Assembly: GCA_947448695.1 (NCBI GenBank)
Contig: CANFOL010000015.1
Coordinates: 1 to 44,745, forward strand
Direction of reading: 5' to 3'
Length of the DNA stretch: 44,745 bases
From: Burkholderiaceae bacterium
GTDB taxonomy: Bacteria > Pseudomonadota > Gammaproteobacteria > Burkholderiales > Burkholderiaceae
Part shown: positions 17,419 to 25,464 of the stretch, piece after piece
How positions within the stretch are numbered: the first letter of the stretch is position 1
Layout: each line of letters begins with the position of its first letter
Program-made: the position numbers and the translations under genes
The notes under the pieces: generated by a model
The model's input: the letters and a program-made list of their open reading frames with translations, nothing else
Databases searched by the model: none
What the model was told of the DNA's origin: nothing

Positions 17419-18444
17419 ATGAATTTTCAGAGGGACTTACTTGCGAGCAAAATTCCAGTAACCATCATTACTGGTTTTTTGGGTAGTGGTAAAACAACTC
17501 TGATTTCTGAATTAGTGCGTCACCCAGAAATGAATCGGGTTGCGCTGGTCATCAACGAGGTAGGTGAAATCGGGATTGACCATGATCTGATTGAGCGCTC
17601 GACAGAAAATATTTCTCTTTTATCAAATGGCTGTATTTGTTGCTCGGTGAGAACCGATATGCAAGAAACCCTGCGTGATTTATTCGCAAAACGCTCAGTA
17701 GGTGAAGTGTTTGATTTTGACCGTGTGATTATCGAAACGACGGGTCTTGCCGATCCGGCACCGGTTCTACAAACTCTCGTAAGCGATACTTTATTAGAAG
17801 CGCAATTTCGGTTTGATGGCTTAGTGACCTTAGTCGATGTCGTGAATTTTCCCATCATGGTCCATACCCAAAAAGAAATCGTCAAACAAATTGCCATTGC
17901 CGATAAGCTCTTTTTAACGAAAAGTGATTTAATTGACGCCTCAGCAATGGTAGCAATTGAGGGAGAGATTCGGGAGTTGAACTCTTCTGCGCCAATGATT
18001 GTTGTGACGCAAGGTAAAGTTTCTCCGCAAGAACTGATGAACTTGGGCTTATCCTCAACAAAATCCTCGAGCAAAATACTGTCTTTCTTAGGGGAACCAG
18101 CAGGGGGTGGCAAATATCTAGGGCAATTTGTACAAGCGCATGATTCTGGTATACAAACACTTTCCCTCAGGTTTACGGATCCATTTACATGGGAGGCTTT
18201 TTCTAGCGCTCTTGACTTGCTGAGCAATCTGCGCGGCCCTGATCTTTTACGAATGAAGGGGATTGTAAACGTTTCTGGCAAGCCAGTCGTGGTGCAAGGC
18301 GTACAACATATCTTTCACCCGCCAGCGCACTTAAAAGAATGGCCAAGTGATGATCATGATTCCAGAATCGTATTCATTACCCGCCATATTGAGGCACAGT
18401 TAATTCGTAACTTATTTGATACTGTGCGTTTATTGAATCATTAA
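17419..18444 (+). CDS. CobW/COG0523-family GTPase (metallochaperone)
   Basis: About 341 residues. The G1 motif is GFLGSGKTT (residues 19-27); NEVGEIGIDHDLI follows, and the metal-binding GCICC motif (Cys72, Cys74, Cys75) is the COG0523 signature. IETTGLADPAP and LTKSDLID are the further GTPase motifs, and a C-terminal CobW_C-like domain ends the protein. Such proteins use GTP to load Zn, Co or other metals into client enzymes. A TTG directly abuts the previous stop; the ATG 3 bases later is taken as start. The upstream propeller protein is the obvious candidate client. Confidence 0.9.
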   Translation: MNFQRDLLASKIPVTIITGFLGSGKTTLISELVRHPEMNRVALVINEVGEIGIDHDLIERSTENISLLSNGCICCSVRTDMQETLRDLFAKRSVGEVFDFDRVIIETTGLADPAPVLQTLVSDTLLEAQFRFDGLVTLVDVVNFPIMVHTQKEIVKQIAIADKLFLTKSDLIDASAMVAIEGEIRELNSSAPMIVVTQGKVSPQELMNLGLSSTKSSSKILSFLGEPAGGGKYLGQFVQAHDSGIQTLSLRFTDPFTWEAFSSALDLLSNLRGPDLLRMKGIVNVSGKPVVVQGVQHIFHPPAHLKEWPSDDHDSRIVFITRHIEAQLIRNLFDTVRLLNH

Positions 18445-18493
18445 ATTCAATTACTTGGTGTTTTTGTTCAACCCATCCTGAAGTTGGCCTTGT

Positions 18494-18571
18494 AGCGGTT
18501 GATATTTTTTCAGAACACTATCAAACGAATCATCAACTGAATCGTTTGACAAAAGAAGATACCGCTTTTTT
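18494..18571 (+). other. Structured intergenic RNA or terminator after the cobW-like gene
   Basis: Two nested inverted repeats are present. An outer AGCGGT (18494-18499) pairs with ACCGCT (18561-18566), which runs into T6. An inner TCAAACGA (18521-18528) pairs with TCGTTTGA (18542-18549). This could be a long terminator or a small RNA. The same stretch (about 18441-18625) is also free of stops in one + frame, reading HPEVGLVAVDIFSEHY and FLRQFINLLYDD, but it has no start codon and may be a gene fragment. Neither reading is certain. Confidence 0.4.
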
Positions 18572-18647
18572 AAGACAATTTATAAACCTATTATATGATG
18601 ATAGAAACATTTATTACAGTAAATGATTATTACTTTGGGGAACTCAT

Positions 18648-19538
18648 ATGAATGACTTTATTAATGACACACAAGCTTTAATCCAAGAATCTTCTTTTAA
18701 TCGCCGTGATTTTATGAAAACATCTGCGCTCGGTGGACTTGGCTATGCCATCGCCTCTGCACCAGTCATGGCGCAAGCAATTAAAACAGACTTTAAAGGC
18801 TTAAAGTGCTCTGATGAAACTGTTTCATATGGTGACTCCAAATTGCCGATCTATGTTGCTAGGCCTGAAAATGCGAAAGGCCCATTGCCGGTGATCCTTG
18901 TGGTGAGCGAAATCTTTGGTGTGCATGAGTACATTGCTGATGTGGCGCGTCGCTTTGCCAAACTGGGTTACTTAGCGATCGCCCCTGAGTTCTTTTACCG
19001 TGCAGGCAATCCTCAACAAATTGCAACGATTGCGCAAATTCAGAGTGATATCGTAGCAAAAACGCCAGATCAACAAGTCATGACCGATGTCAAAGAAACG
19101 CTCAACTGGGCCAAAGAACATGGCGGCAATATGTCACGTGTTGGAATTAATGGTTTTTGCTGGGGTGGTCGTATTGTTTGGCTCGCTTGCGAAACACTAC
19201 CAAGCTTTAAAGCAGGTGTTGCTTGGTATGGTCGTTTAACTGGAGCTCAATCCGCGAACTTCCCGAATCACCCAATCGATCTTGCCGCACAATTAAAAGC
19301 ACCTGTATTAGGTCTCTATGGTGCCAAAGATACAGGTATTTCTGTGGCGACGGTTGCGAACATGCAAGATACTTTAGTGAAACTAAAAACCAATCGCGCA
19401 GCGCAACAATCTGAATTTGTGCTTTACTCTCAAGCAGGTCATGCCTTCCATGCAGACTATCGTCCAAGTTATTTGCCTGCAGCGGCAGCTGATGGTTGGG
19501 ATAAGGCGACGGCTTGGTTTAAAGAAAAAGGTGTTTAA
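18648..19538 (+). CDS. Tat-exported dienelactone hydrolase-family protein
   Basis: A 296-residue alpha/beta hydrolase. The N-terminal SFNRRDFMKTSALGG is a twin-arginine export signal (Arg19-Arg20), so the enzyme is folded before it leaves for the periplasm. The catalytic set of dienelactone hydrolases is complete: Cys171 in GFCWGG, Asp228 in GAKDTG and His265 in AGHAFHADYR, plus Glu88 in SEIFG. Family members hydrolyse lactones and esters such as those from chloroaromatic breakdown; the actual substrate is unknown. A GGGGAA Shine-Dalgarno sequence precedes the ATG. It overlaps the convergent transporter gene by 4 bases at the stops. Confidence 0.9.
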   Translation: MNDFINDTQALIQESSFNRRDFMKTSALGGLGYAIASAPVMAQAIKTDFKGLKCSDETVSYGDSKLPIYVARPENAKGPLPVILVVSEIFGVHEYIADVARRFAKLGYLAIAPEFFYRAGNPQQIATIAQIQSDIVAKTPDQQVMTDVKETLNWAKEHGGNMSRVGINGFCWGGRIVWLACETLPSFKAGVAWYGRLTGAQSANFPNHPIDLAAQLKAPVLGLYGAKDTGISVATVANMQDTLVKLKTNRAAQQSEFVLYSQAGHAFHADYRPSYLPAAAADGWDKATAWFKEKGV

Positions 19539-20632
19539 GCCGATTTTTCTAAATAGCGTAGACCTAAAAATACGCCTAAAATCATCCCAGCAACAGCAAT
19601 AAACGAAGATAAGGCTAACGTGGACATACCACTTAAGCCTTGTCCAAACGTACATCCCAAAGCAGTCACACCACCAATCCCCATCAATGCCGCACCTACG
19701 AGGTGATTGAGGGTATCCACAGTGCTTGAAAAACCTTGCAGTCGCCACTGTCCGCGAAGCACTGCACTGATGGCTGACCCAGCCACAATCCCAAGTGCAA
19801 TGACCATCGCAAAGCTCCATGTTTTAGAGGTATCACTAAACAAAGTTAAATAATCTAATAGGTAGGCCATTGGCGCGACTAAAGAGGCACTTTCCATGCG
19901 ACCACTATTAGTGGCGATAAAAAGGGGCTCTAGGGTATTGGGGTCTTCAGGTACAAATCCTAGATATCCTGATACATACCAAAATCCAACAATCACCAAA
20001 CCAACAACTACACTCACCCACCACTGGCCATGCTTTCGAAATTGGCTATCTTTAAACGCAAAAGCTAACAAAACCACTCCAAAAAGAAGGCTTAAGATGA
20101 GTGATAAAACCAAGACTGAAAAGGGCAACACTTGACTCAATAAGGATGGTAAATCTTGATGGGTCGGAAGTTGCATAAACACGCTATCGACCGTGCTCAC
20201 ACGCAAAACACCAAATATACCTCGCAGGGTCATTTGCGCAAAAATACCAACCACGAGTAAAACAATCAATGACTTCAGGCTTCCACCCCCAAGACGAACA
20301 AGATTTTTAGCACCGCAGCCAGAGGCAATGGACATGCCAATCCCAAATAAAAGTCCCCCAATAAGGGCCGACAGCCATAATAATTTAGAGTTTGTGTAGA
20401 TGGTTTGATGGATATCAATCCAGCCACCAACATATAAAAAACTAGTCCCCATAACGGCAATCGCCAATGCAACACACCACTGACGTGCCCGATGCCAAGA
20501 CTCCATCACAAAAACATCGCTAATGGCTCCCATCGAGCAAAACTGTGTTCTTTGCATCACAAAACCAAGGATACTAGCCAGTACCAGGGCACTGATGAGG
20601 ACAATTTGTTTTAATTGAATGAGTTCAGACAT
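19535..20632 (-). CDS. YeeE/YedE-family sulfur (thiosulfate-type) transporter
   Basis: A 365-residue membrane protein with about nine or more hydrophobic helices. The cysteine signatures of this family are present: QRTQFCSMGAISD (Cys32), SIASGCGAKNLVR (Cys106) and ALGCTFGQGLSG (Cys327). In the thiosulfate transporter TsuA three conserved cysteines relay the substrate, so uptake of thiosulfate or a related sulfur species is likely. This is the single-chain form with both YeeE halves. No partner TsuB/TusA-like gene is adjacent. It is convergent with the hydrolase gene. Confidence 0.9.
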   Translation of the reverse strand: MSELIQLKQIVLISALVLASILGFVMQRTQFCSMGAISDVFVMESWHRARQWCVALAIAVMGTSFLYVGGWIDIHQTIYTNSKLLWLSALIGGLLFGIGMSIASGCGAKNLVRLGGGSLKSLIVLLVVGIFAQMTLRGIFGVLRVSTVDSVFMQLPTHQDLPSLLSQVLPFSVLVLSLILSLLFGVVLLAFAFKDSQFRKHGQWWVSVVVGLVIVGFWYVSGYLGFVPEDPNTLEPLFIATNSGRMESASLVAPMAYLLDYLTLFSDTSKTWSFAMVIALGIVAGSAISAVLRGQWRLQGFSSTVDTLNHLVGAALMGIGGVTALGCTFGQGLSGMSTLALSSFIAVAGMILGVFLGLRYLEKSA

Positions 20633-20662
20633 GCACTTATTTTACAACCCCTGCCAAGCCAA

Positions 20663-21052
20663 CTATAAAACACACGAATTGCCACTGGCATTGACATTGA
20701 CGACGCGTTTATTTTGCAGGGTAAAGGTTGTTCTGCATTCACTTGTATACGAGTATCCAGGTGTGCCAGGAATCGGTCTTGTAAAAACAGCATCCCCCTG
20801 CTGAATCACTTGGACTGAAGAAGGTGTTGCCGGAACAGTGTGTTGCTGCACTTTTTCATAGGTCAAATACTTTGCTTGATCTGTCTGGTATTGACTTGTT
20901 GGTGCTCCCCAAGTAGCAACTAATGTATTTTCATCAACGCCGACCCATTGGTTGATCATCTTGTTATATTTTTCAGCTGACACACATCCTGTAAGGAGTA
21001 AAGTGTATACCGCAAGCAGGGGCAACCAGGATGTAAAAATTTTATTTTGCAT
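20663..21052 (-). CDS. Small outer-membrane-type lipoprotein
   Basis: About 129 residues. The signal peptide ends in the lipobox LLTGC, so the protein is lipid-anchored. The mature part has YNKMINQWVGVDENTLVATWGAP, similar in style to small lipoproteins in which a Trp-Gly-x-Pro segment follows a short helix, then a Gln-rich region and CRTTFTL.NKRVVNVNASGNSC. I chose ATG 21052 because GAGG lies 6 bases upstream; an ATG 12 bases earlier has no Shine-Dalgarno sequence. Function unknown. The bases from 21065 to 21245 upstream show no gene. Confidence 0.75.
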   Translation of the reverse strand: MQNKIFTSWLPLLAVYTLLLTGCVSAEKYNKMINQWVGVDENTLVATWGAPTSQYQTDQAKYLTYEKVQQHTVPATPSSVQVIQQGDAVFTRPIPGTPGYSYTSECRTTFTLQNKRVVNVNASGNSCVL

Positions 21053-21245
21053 ATCAGGCCTCATCGAATGTATCTAGTACAAAAGCATCCAGAATAAAAA
21101 AGGGAGCGAAAAACAAAGGTATTCAATTTGATCATTTCTTAGACAAAATCATCAAAACAGATTTCTGAAAACAAGATACCCCAACAAGTGGATGGTAGCA
21201 TATCTAATGTTAAGGGAAAACCTTTTCATTCTATGATTAGATTCT

Positions 21246-22616
21246 TTAGACTTTCAGTAAAGATTGTACTTTCTGCATCTTGGTGATGTTCCACAGTTGG
21301 GTGAAAAGAGTTTTCATTTCTGCTTCTGTGGCCGCTCCACTAAAAAGTGCTAAACGAATCGCCTTTTCTTCAATCTCAGCTCGGGATAAGGTGTTCCCTG
21401 GATCACCTTTAGGTTCATCCACTCGACCATGCAGGCTTCGACCGTCTTGAGTTTTAACAATGACTTTACCAATCCAGCGGGCTGGATATGCATGATCGAC
21501 TTCAGGATCTAATTCCATTGAGATTCGGGAACACAGTTCTTTGATCTGAGGATGATTAAAGTAGCGCTCAAATTCATTGAGTCCCGCATAGCCATACTGT
21601 GCGGCTAATGCTAAGACAGTGCCCATCGAGAATTTTGATTGATGCACGGTAGTTGGATTGACGACAGGTCCTAAAACATCAATCGCTCCTTGATGAACCA
21701 AGGTTTTTACCTCAACAATGTCCTCTGGCTTAAGTTGATGATTTTGTATCACTTGTAATAGAGCATCTGCTGCAGGATGCGTGTGGCGGCATGAGGCATG
21801 GTATTTAAACGATGTCTCCACTAACGCCCAACGCTTTCCTAAACGATCGGTGAGTTTTGTCACATCAGCGTCGCTTGACATTCCTGCAGCCATTCCTTGA
21901 GAGCCTTCTAAAATCTTTTTAGCCCCTGTAAAACCATCTTTAGCTAGGTACGCAGCGGTCAAACCTGCTCCTGCAGCATGCGCAGTATGTAACTGCTTGG
22001 AGTCTGCGGCATCTTTTAAAAACTCCCATAAGCCTGCCGCTTGTGTGCCCGCAGATCCAAATGCATGCAACATCTGCTCAGGGGTTAATTTTAATAGGCG
22101 CCCTACCGCAGCAGCAGCCGCAATGGTGCCAGCGGTTCCCGTCGTGTGAAATACTTTGTAATGCGAGCGCCCTAAAAACTCCCCAACCCGAATACCAACT
22201 TCATAGCCAGCAATACAGGCAACCAGGAACTCTTCACCACTGGCCTGAATCGATTGGGCTACAGCTAATGCGGGTGAGAACACCACTGTTGCTGGATGAA
22301 ATACCGATGCATTATGCACATCATCTTGCTCAACAACATGGGAGGCAGCAGCATTGACCATCGCAGCAAAATAAGGTGTTGTGTTGGTGCGATCAATCAG
22401 TACTTCAGAGGCACCTGAAGCTGGCCCCATATGTTTGGTGAAACGATTGATAATTTCAATGGCACGAGCCCCCTTACCAGCAAGCGTAGACCCAACCCAA
22501 TCCACAAGTAAATCCTCAGCCTTCAGAAAAACGTCTTGTGGAATTGTATTCGCTTGTAAATTGGCAGCGAAAGTGGCAAGCTCTTGGGAAGGAAAGGAAT
22601 TTGATATGTTTGTCAT
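21246..22616 (-). CDS. MmgE/PrpD-family protein
   Basis: A 456-residue member of the MmgE/PrpD fold (2-methylcitrate dehydratase, cis-aconitate decarboxylase and relatives). Typical segments are DWVGSTLAGKGA, the VVEQDDVHNASVFHPATVV motif (with the His-Asp-x-x-His region), LGRSHYKVFHTTGTAGTIAAA and YHASCRHTHPAADAL. It probably dehydrates or decarboxylates a tricarboxylate-like or related acid. It is the third gene of a leftward operon behind a Bug protein (19-base gap) and a deacetylase-like enzyme, so the imported ligand is plausibly its precursor. The prpBC genes are absent, arguing against the standard methylcitrate cycle. Confidence 0.88.
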   Translation of the reverse strand: MTNISNSFPSQELATFAANLQANTIPQDVFLKAEDLLVDWVGSTLAGKGARAIEIINRFTKHMGPASGASEVLIDRTNTTPYFAAMVNAAASHVVEQDDVHNASVFHPATVVFSPALAVAQSIQASGEEFLVACIAGYEVGIRVGEFLGRSHYKVFHTTGTAGTIAAAAAVGRLLKLTPEQMLHAFGSAGTQAAGLWEFLKDAADSKQLHTAHAAGAGLTAAYLAKDGFTGAKKILEGSQGMAAGMSSDADVTKLTDRLGKRWALVETSFKYHASCRHTHPAADALLQVIQNHQLKPEDIVEVKTLVHQGAIDVLGPVVNPTTVHQSKFSMGTVLALAAQYGYAGLNEFERYFNHPQIKELCSRISMELDPEVDHAYPARWIGKVIVKTQDGRSLHGRVDEPKGDPGNTLSRAEIEEKAIRLALFSGAATEAEMKTLFTQLWNITKMQKVQSLLKV

Positions 22617-22635
22617 GTGTTCTTCTTTATCTCTT

Positions 22636-23601
22636 TTAATTTAATTTAATTGTTTTTAAAACTTCATTTAATCTTTTATTTTCAGATTTTAAAAACAAAT
22701 CAAATTCTTCTGGGCTTCGACCATCAATTTCAAAGCCATCTTTTTGCATCAAAGATTTCATATCAGACTCTTGCAGAATTTGACGCATCGTCGTTTGAAT
22801 TTTATACCTGATTTCTTTAGGTGTGTTGGCTGGTGCAAACCAACCTAGCCATGTACCTGCAATAATTAAATCATTGAGTCCTAACTCTTTAAATGTTGGT
22901 ACAGTTGGAAAGTCTGGCGAACGACTTTGTCCCGTAAATGCAACGGCTTTCACTCGTCCAGAGTTCACATAAGAATGGGCAATCGTAGGCGGCATAATCA
23001 TAAAGTCGACATCACCAGCAACTACTGCCGCAAGAGCTCCTGGAGTTCCTTTAAAAGGAATATGCAAGGTCTCTATCCCAACCCGATTGGCAAATACCTC
23101 ACTCGCGACATGAAGTGCATTACCGACACCCGGAGATGAAAAATTGACACCATTTTTCTTTTCTTTTGCGTAGGCGATGAACTCATTGAGAGTATTCGCT
23201 TTTAATGCTGGATTAATCACCATGACATAACCGGTGCCGGTGCCCATCATCGTAATCGGCGTAAAGTCTTTAAACACATCATAGCCAATACTTTTATTCG
23301 CAACCGTATTGATTAAAAATGCAGGTGTTGTATGCAACAAAACATAGCCATCGGGTGCAGCATTTTTCACTGCAATCGCGCCGATAGCACCATTAGCCCC
23401 TGCGCGATTTTCTACCACAATGGATGTGTTCAAAGCTTTTTCTAACTTCACAGCCATAGACCGTGCTGTCGTATCCGAGGTCCCTCCTGCCTCAAATGGC
23501 ACAATTAAGCGGATCGGTTTATTGGGATAGGTTTGAGCAACTATTGGTGCTTGTAATCCAGTTAAAAAAAGTACGGCTAATATGCCATTTACAAGTTTCA
23601 T
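22636..23601 (-). CDS. Bug/TctC-family periplasmic solute-binding protein
   Basis: About 321 residues. Signal peptide MKLVNGILAVLFLTGLQAPIVAQ, then YPNKPIRLIVPFEAGGTSD, ENRAGANGAIGA, APDGYVLL and HIPFKGTPGALAAVVAGDVD, all standard Bug motifs. The ATG at 23601 is preferred to a GTG two codons upstream. It begins 9 bases after the stop of the deacetylase-like gene and is followed by MmgE/PrpD, so the three form an operon. The ligand is unknown, probably the substrate of one of the two neighbouring enzymes. Confidence 0.92.
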   Translation of the reverse strand: MKLVNGILAVLFLTGLQAPIVAQTYPNKPIRLIVPFEAGGTSDTTARSMAVKLEKALNTSIVVENRAGANGAIGAIAVKNAAPDGYVLLHTTPAFLINTVANKSIGYDVFKDFTPITMMGTGTGYVMVINPALKANTLNEFIAYAKEKKNGVNFSSPGVGNALHVASEVFANRVGIETLHIPFKGTPGALAAVVAGDVDFMIMPPTIAHSYVNSGRVKAVAFTGQSRSPDFPTVPTFKELGLNDLIIAGTWLGWFAPANTPKEIRYKIQTTMRQILQESDMKSLMQKDGFEIDGRSPEEFDLFLKSENKRLNEVLKTIKLN

Positions 23602-23610
23602 ATGCACTAC

Positions 23611-24492
23611 TCATTGCTTAAGGCTGGCTAAGAAATGTTCGACCATTTCTGAGCGTGTTCCAATCCAAACATCATCTGCTTTGGTAGCAATTTCTAAAAT
23701 GTTTTGAAAAGCCCCGGCTCCAGCTGGTCTACCAAATACATGCGCATGTACTGTGGGGTCAATCTTAATCGCCCTTGTTTCCCAAACTCGCACATACTCT
23801 AACCAATCTTCAAAGATCTCCACCATGGCTCGTGGTGGTTGTCCATGCCGCATGAACAAAGGTAAATCATTGACTTCCATCGTGCCTGGTACTGCAACAA
23901 TGGAACAATCACCAAAATCGACTTTATATGGTAAATCATCATTCAGGGTATCGCTATGCCACATATATCCCTCCTGAGCCAATAACCTTGCTGTTTTAGG
24001 ACTAGGCGTACTTCTCGGACTAATCCATCCTTTAGGTCTTACGCCAATGACATTTGCAATTAAATCGGTTGTACGACGAATATTATCGACTTCTTGCTGC
24101 TCATCTAAATAAGCAGGAATAACATCCATCGCGTAAGAATGCGCCACAATATCATGGCCTAAATCAGCAATTGCCTTGACTTCCGATGGATAACGCTCTG
24201 CCATGATTCCACAAACCAAGATAGAAGCTTTGACATGATGTCGCTCAAAAATTTCGAGTACGCGGTGGACACCCCTGCGGTGTCCATACTCTGCCCAACC
24301 AATGGCGTTTAAGTCAGGTATACCACCTTTCAAGGGATTGCCCATGGGACCAATTCCAGGCCAATGGCCGTCAGACCACCACTCATAAGCCATACGAAAC
24401 ACAATACCAATTTTTTTATTACCAGGCCAAGTGAAGTTTTCCGCAGGATGAATCTCTTTTCCACCAGCGTGGATGTCGTACATATGAGTCAT
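23611..24492 (-). CDS. Polysaccharide deacetylase (NodB-fold) family protein, PuuE-like
   Basis: A 293-residue cytosolic protein of the NodB-homology family. GHDIVAHSYAMD carries the metal-binding histidine pair, GWISPRSTPSPKTARLLAQEGYMWHSD matches the second and third motifs, and HAHVFGRPAG the C-terminal histidine motif. The first motif, normally TFDDG, reads FRMAYEWWSDG, as in the branch that includes metal-independent allantoinase PuuE rather than sugar deacetylases. It is therefore more likely to hydrolyse a small amide, cyclic amide or N-acyl compound than a polysaccharide. GGAGA precedes the ATG. First gene of the operon with Bug and MmgE/PrpD. Confidence 0.8.
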   Translation of the reverse strand: MTHMYDIHAGGKEIHPAENFTWPGNKKIGIVFRMAYEWWSDGHWPGIGPMGNPLKGGIPDLNAIGWAEYGHRRGVHRVLEIFERHHVKASILVCGIMAERYPSEVKAIADLGHDIVAHSYAMDVIPAYLDEQQEVDNIRRTTDLIANVIGVRPKGWISPRSTPSPKTARLLAQEGYMWHSDTLNDDLPYKVDFGDCSIVAVPGTMEVNDLPLFMRHGQPPRAMVEIFEDWLEYVRVWETRAIKIDPTVHAHVFGRPAGAGAFQNILEIATKADDVWIGTRSEMVEHFLASLKQ

Positions 24493-24555
24493 AGTATCTC
24501 CAATTTATTTTTTTACTTTTATTTTATAAAGTTTATTGTAATAAAGATTCTAAAA

Positions 24556-24579
24556 AATTTAAAAAAGCTTTTTTAAATT
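24556..24579. terminator. 24-bp perfect AT-rich palindrome between divergent-end genes
   Basis: AATTTAAAAAAGC and its mirror form a perfect 24-bp palindrome centred on AAGCTT. It lies just past the stop of the leftward DUF6150 gene (24583) and upstream of the deacetylase operon. With A6/T6 runs it could act as a weak terminator for the DUF6150 gene, but it has only one GC pair, so a protein-binding site is as likely. Confidence 0.35.
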
Positions 24580-24582
24580 CCT

Positions 24583-24897
24583 TTAATAGCGGCATCTCGC
24601 TTCGGATTTATACTTTGTAAAGTGCACAATTAAATCTGCCTCAGATTTATATTTGGTGTAATGAATAATAGTCCTAGCATCACTTTTGTGGTTCGTAAAA
24701 TACCAAACGCCAGATCCTGTATCCGATTGATATTTTGTCTCATACACAATACAGTTCGCCTCTGACTGGTAATTGGTTACATAAACCTTTGCCTGTGCTT
24801 CAGAGGCATAATCAGTCACATAAATTTGTGCAGCGTAAGTTTTCAAGCTCAAACACAATATGACACAGATAAAAATTCCTCGAATCATTGGCATCAT
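24583..24897 (-). CDS. Secreted DUF6150-type repeat protein
   Basis: A 104-residue protein. After a signal peptide (IRGIFICVILCLSLKTYA) the whole mature chain is made of six imperfect repeats of 12-14 residues: QIYVTDYASEAQA, KVYVTNYQSEANC, IVYETKYQSDTGS, VWYFTNHKSDART, IIHYTKYKSEADL, IVHFTKYKSEARC. This is the DUF6150 pattern (hydrophobic-x-Tyr, then Tyr-x-Ser-Glu-Ala). The regular alternation suggests a small beta-solenoid or repeat sheet. Function unknown to me. The start is either of two close ATGs; no strong Shine-Dalgarno sequence is seen. Confidence 0.75.
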   Translation of the reverse strand: MMPMIRGIFICVILCLSLKTYAAQIYVTDYASEAQAKVYVTNYQSEANCIVYETKYQSDTGSGVWYFTNHKSDARTIIHYTKYKSEADLIVHFTKYKSEARCRY

Positions 24898-24972
24898 GCT
24901 TGATCATCTTTCTAGTAAATTTCGAATGTTATACTTTGACAACGAAAGTTTAACTGATTTTATCTCCTCCTT

Positions 24973-25392
24973 ATGACTGATACACAATTAATCTCGCAAT
25001 ACACAGCCCTAGGCTGGGAAACTTTTTCTGATGAAGGATTTATGCAAATTGCGGGTCCCTTTTTCTTTAAAACGGATGGCCCTCAAATGCACTTTCTCTT
25101 CCCCACTGGTGTTAAACATAAAAACTTGCGAAGCGTTGTTCAAGGTGGTGCTCTCATGACGTTTACCGACCGCGCCTTTGGCGCATTTGCCCGCCATAGC
25201 ACGGGTACCAAAGCAACGGCGACGATTCAATTTAATTACAACTTTGTGGATGCAGTGCAACTCGGCGACATTGTTGAGCTCTCCCCGATTGTGACCAAAA
25301 TCACCAAAAGTATGGTCTTTTTAAATGGTCAATTATGCGTTGGAGAAAAACCAGTGGGATTTGCTACCGGTGTGTGGAAAAGGTTCGATTAA
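24973..25392 (+). CDS. PaaI-family acyl-CoA thioesterase (hotdog fold)
   Basis: A 139-residue hotdog-fold protein of the PaaI/YdiI group. The motif VVQGGALMTFTDRAFGAFAR holds the central helix and the position of the catalytic acid (Asp in TFTDR). TIQFNYNFVDAVQLGDIVEL and GFATGVWKRF are the conserved strands. Members hydrolyse aromatic or medium-chain acyl-CoA thioesters. It stands alone on the + strand between leftward operons. A hairpin overlapping its stop probably terminates the transcript. Confidence 0.85.
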   Translation: MTDTQLISQYTALGWETFSDEGFMQIAGPFFFKTDGPQMHFLFPTGVKHKNLRSVVQGGALMTFTDRAFGAFARHSTGTKATATIQFNYNFVDAVQLGDIVELSPIVTKITKSMVFLNGQLCVGEKPVGFATGVWKRFD

Positions 25393-25401
25393 ACCTTTTC
25401 C
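25376..25401. terminator. Hairpin terminator overlapping the thioesterase stop
   Basis: GGAAAAGGTT (25376-25385) pairs perfectly with AACCTTTTCC (25392-25401) around a 6-nt loop that contains most of the TAA stop. The stem holds A4 and T4 runs and lies between convergent genes, so it may work on both strands. There is no T-run beyond the stem. Confidence 0.5.
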
Positions 25402-25464
25402 TGTTAGTCATCCAATGACTTGATCGGTGCTAGCGCTAATGTCCTTGCAATCCACCAAACGCTT

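Noticed and set aside
17520..18281. A long open frame on the - strand opposite the cobW-like gene
   Set aside because: It is a shadow of the coding strand: composition is Ser/Arg-rich with no domain, no start signal, and the + strand protein is clearly a COG0523 GTPase.
19383..19820. A - strand frame of 145 codons across the end of the dienelactone hydrolase gene and the transporter
   Set aside because: Cysteine/tryptophan-rich and out of frame with the well-supported transporter on the same strand.
24583..24897. Regular repeats that could suggest a CRISPR array
   Set aside because: The repeats are in-frame protein repeats of a DUF6150-type protein, imperfect at DNA level and without equal unique spacers.
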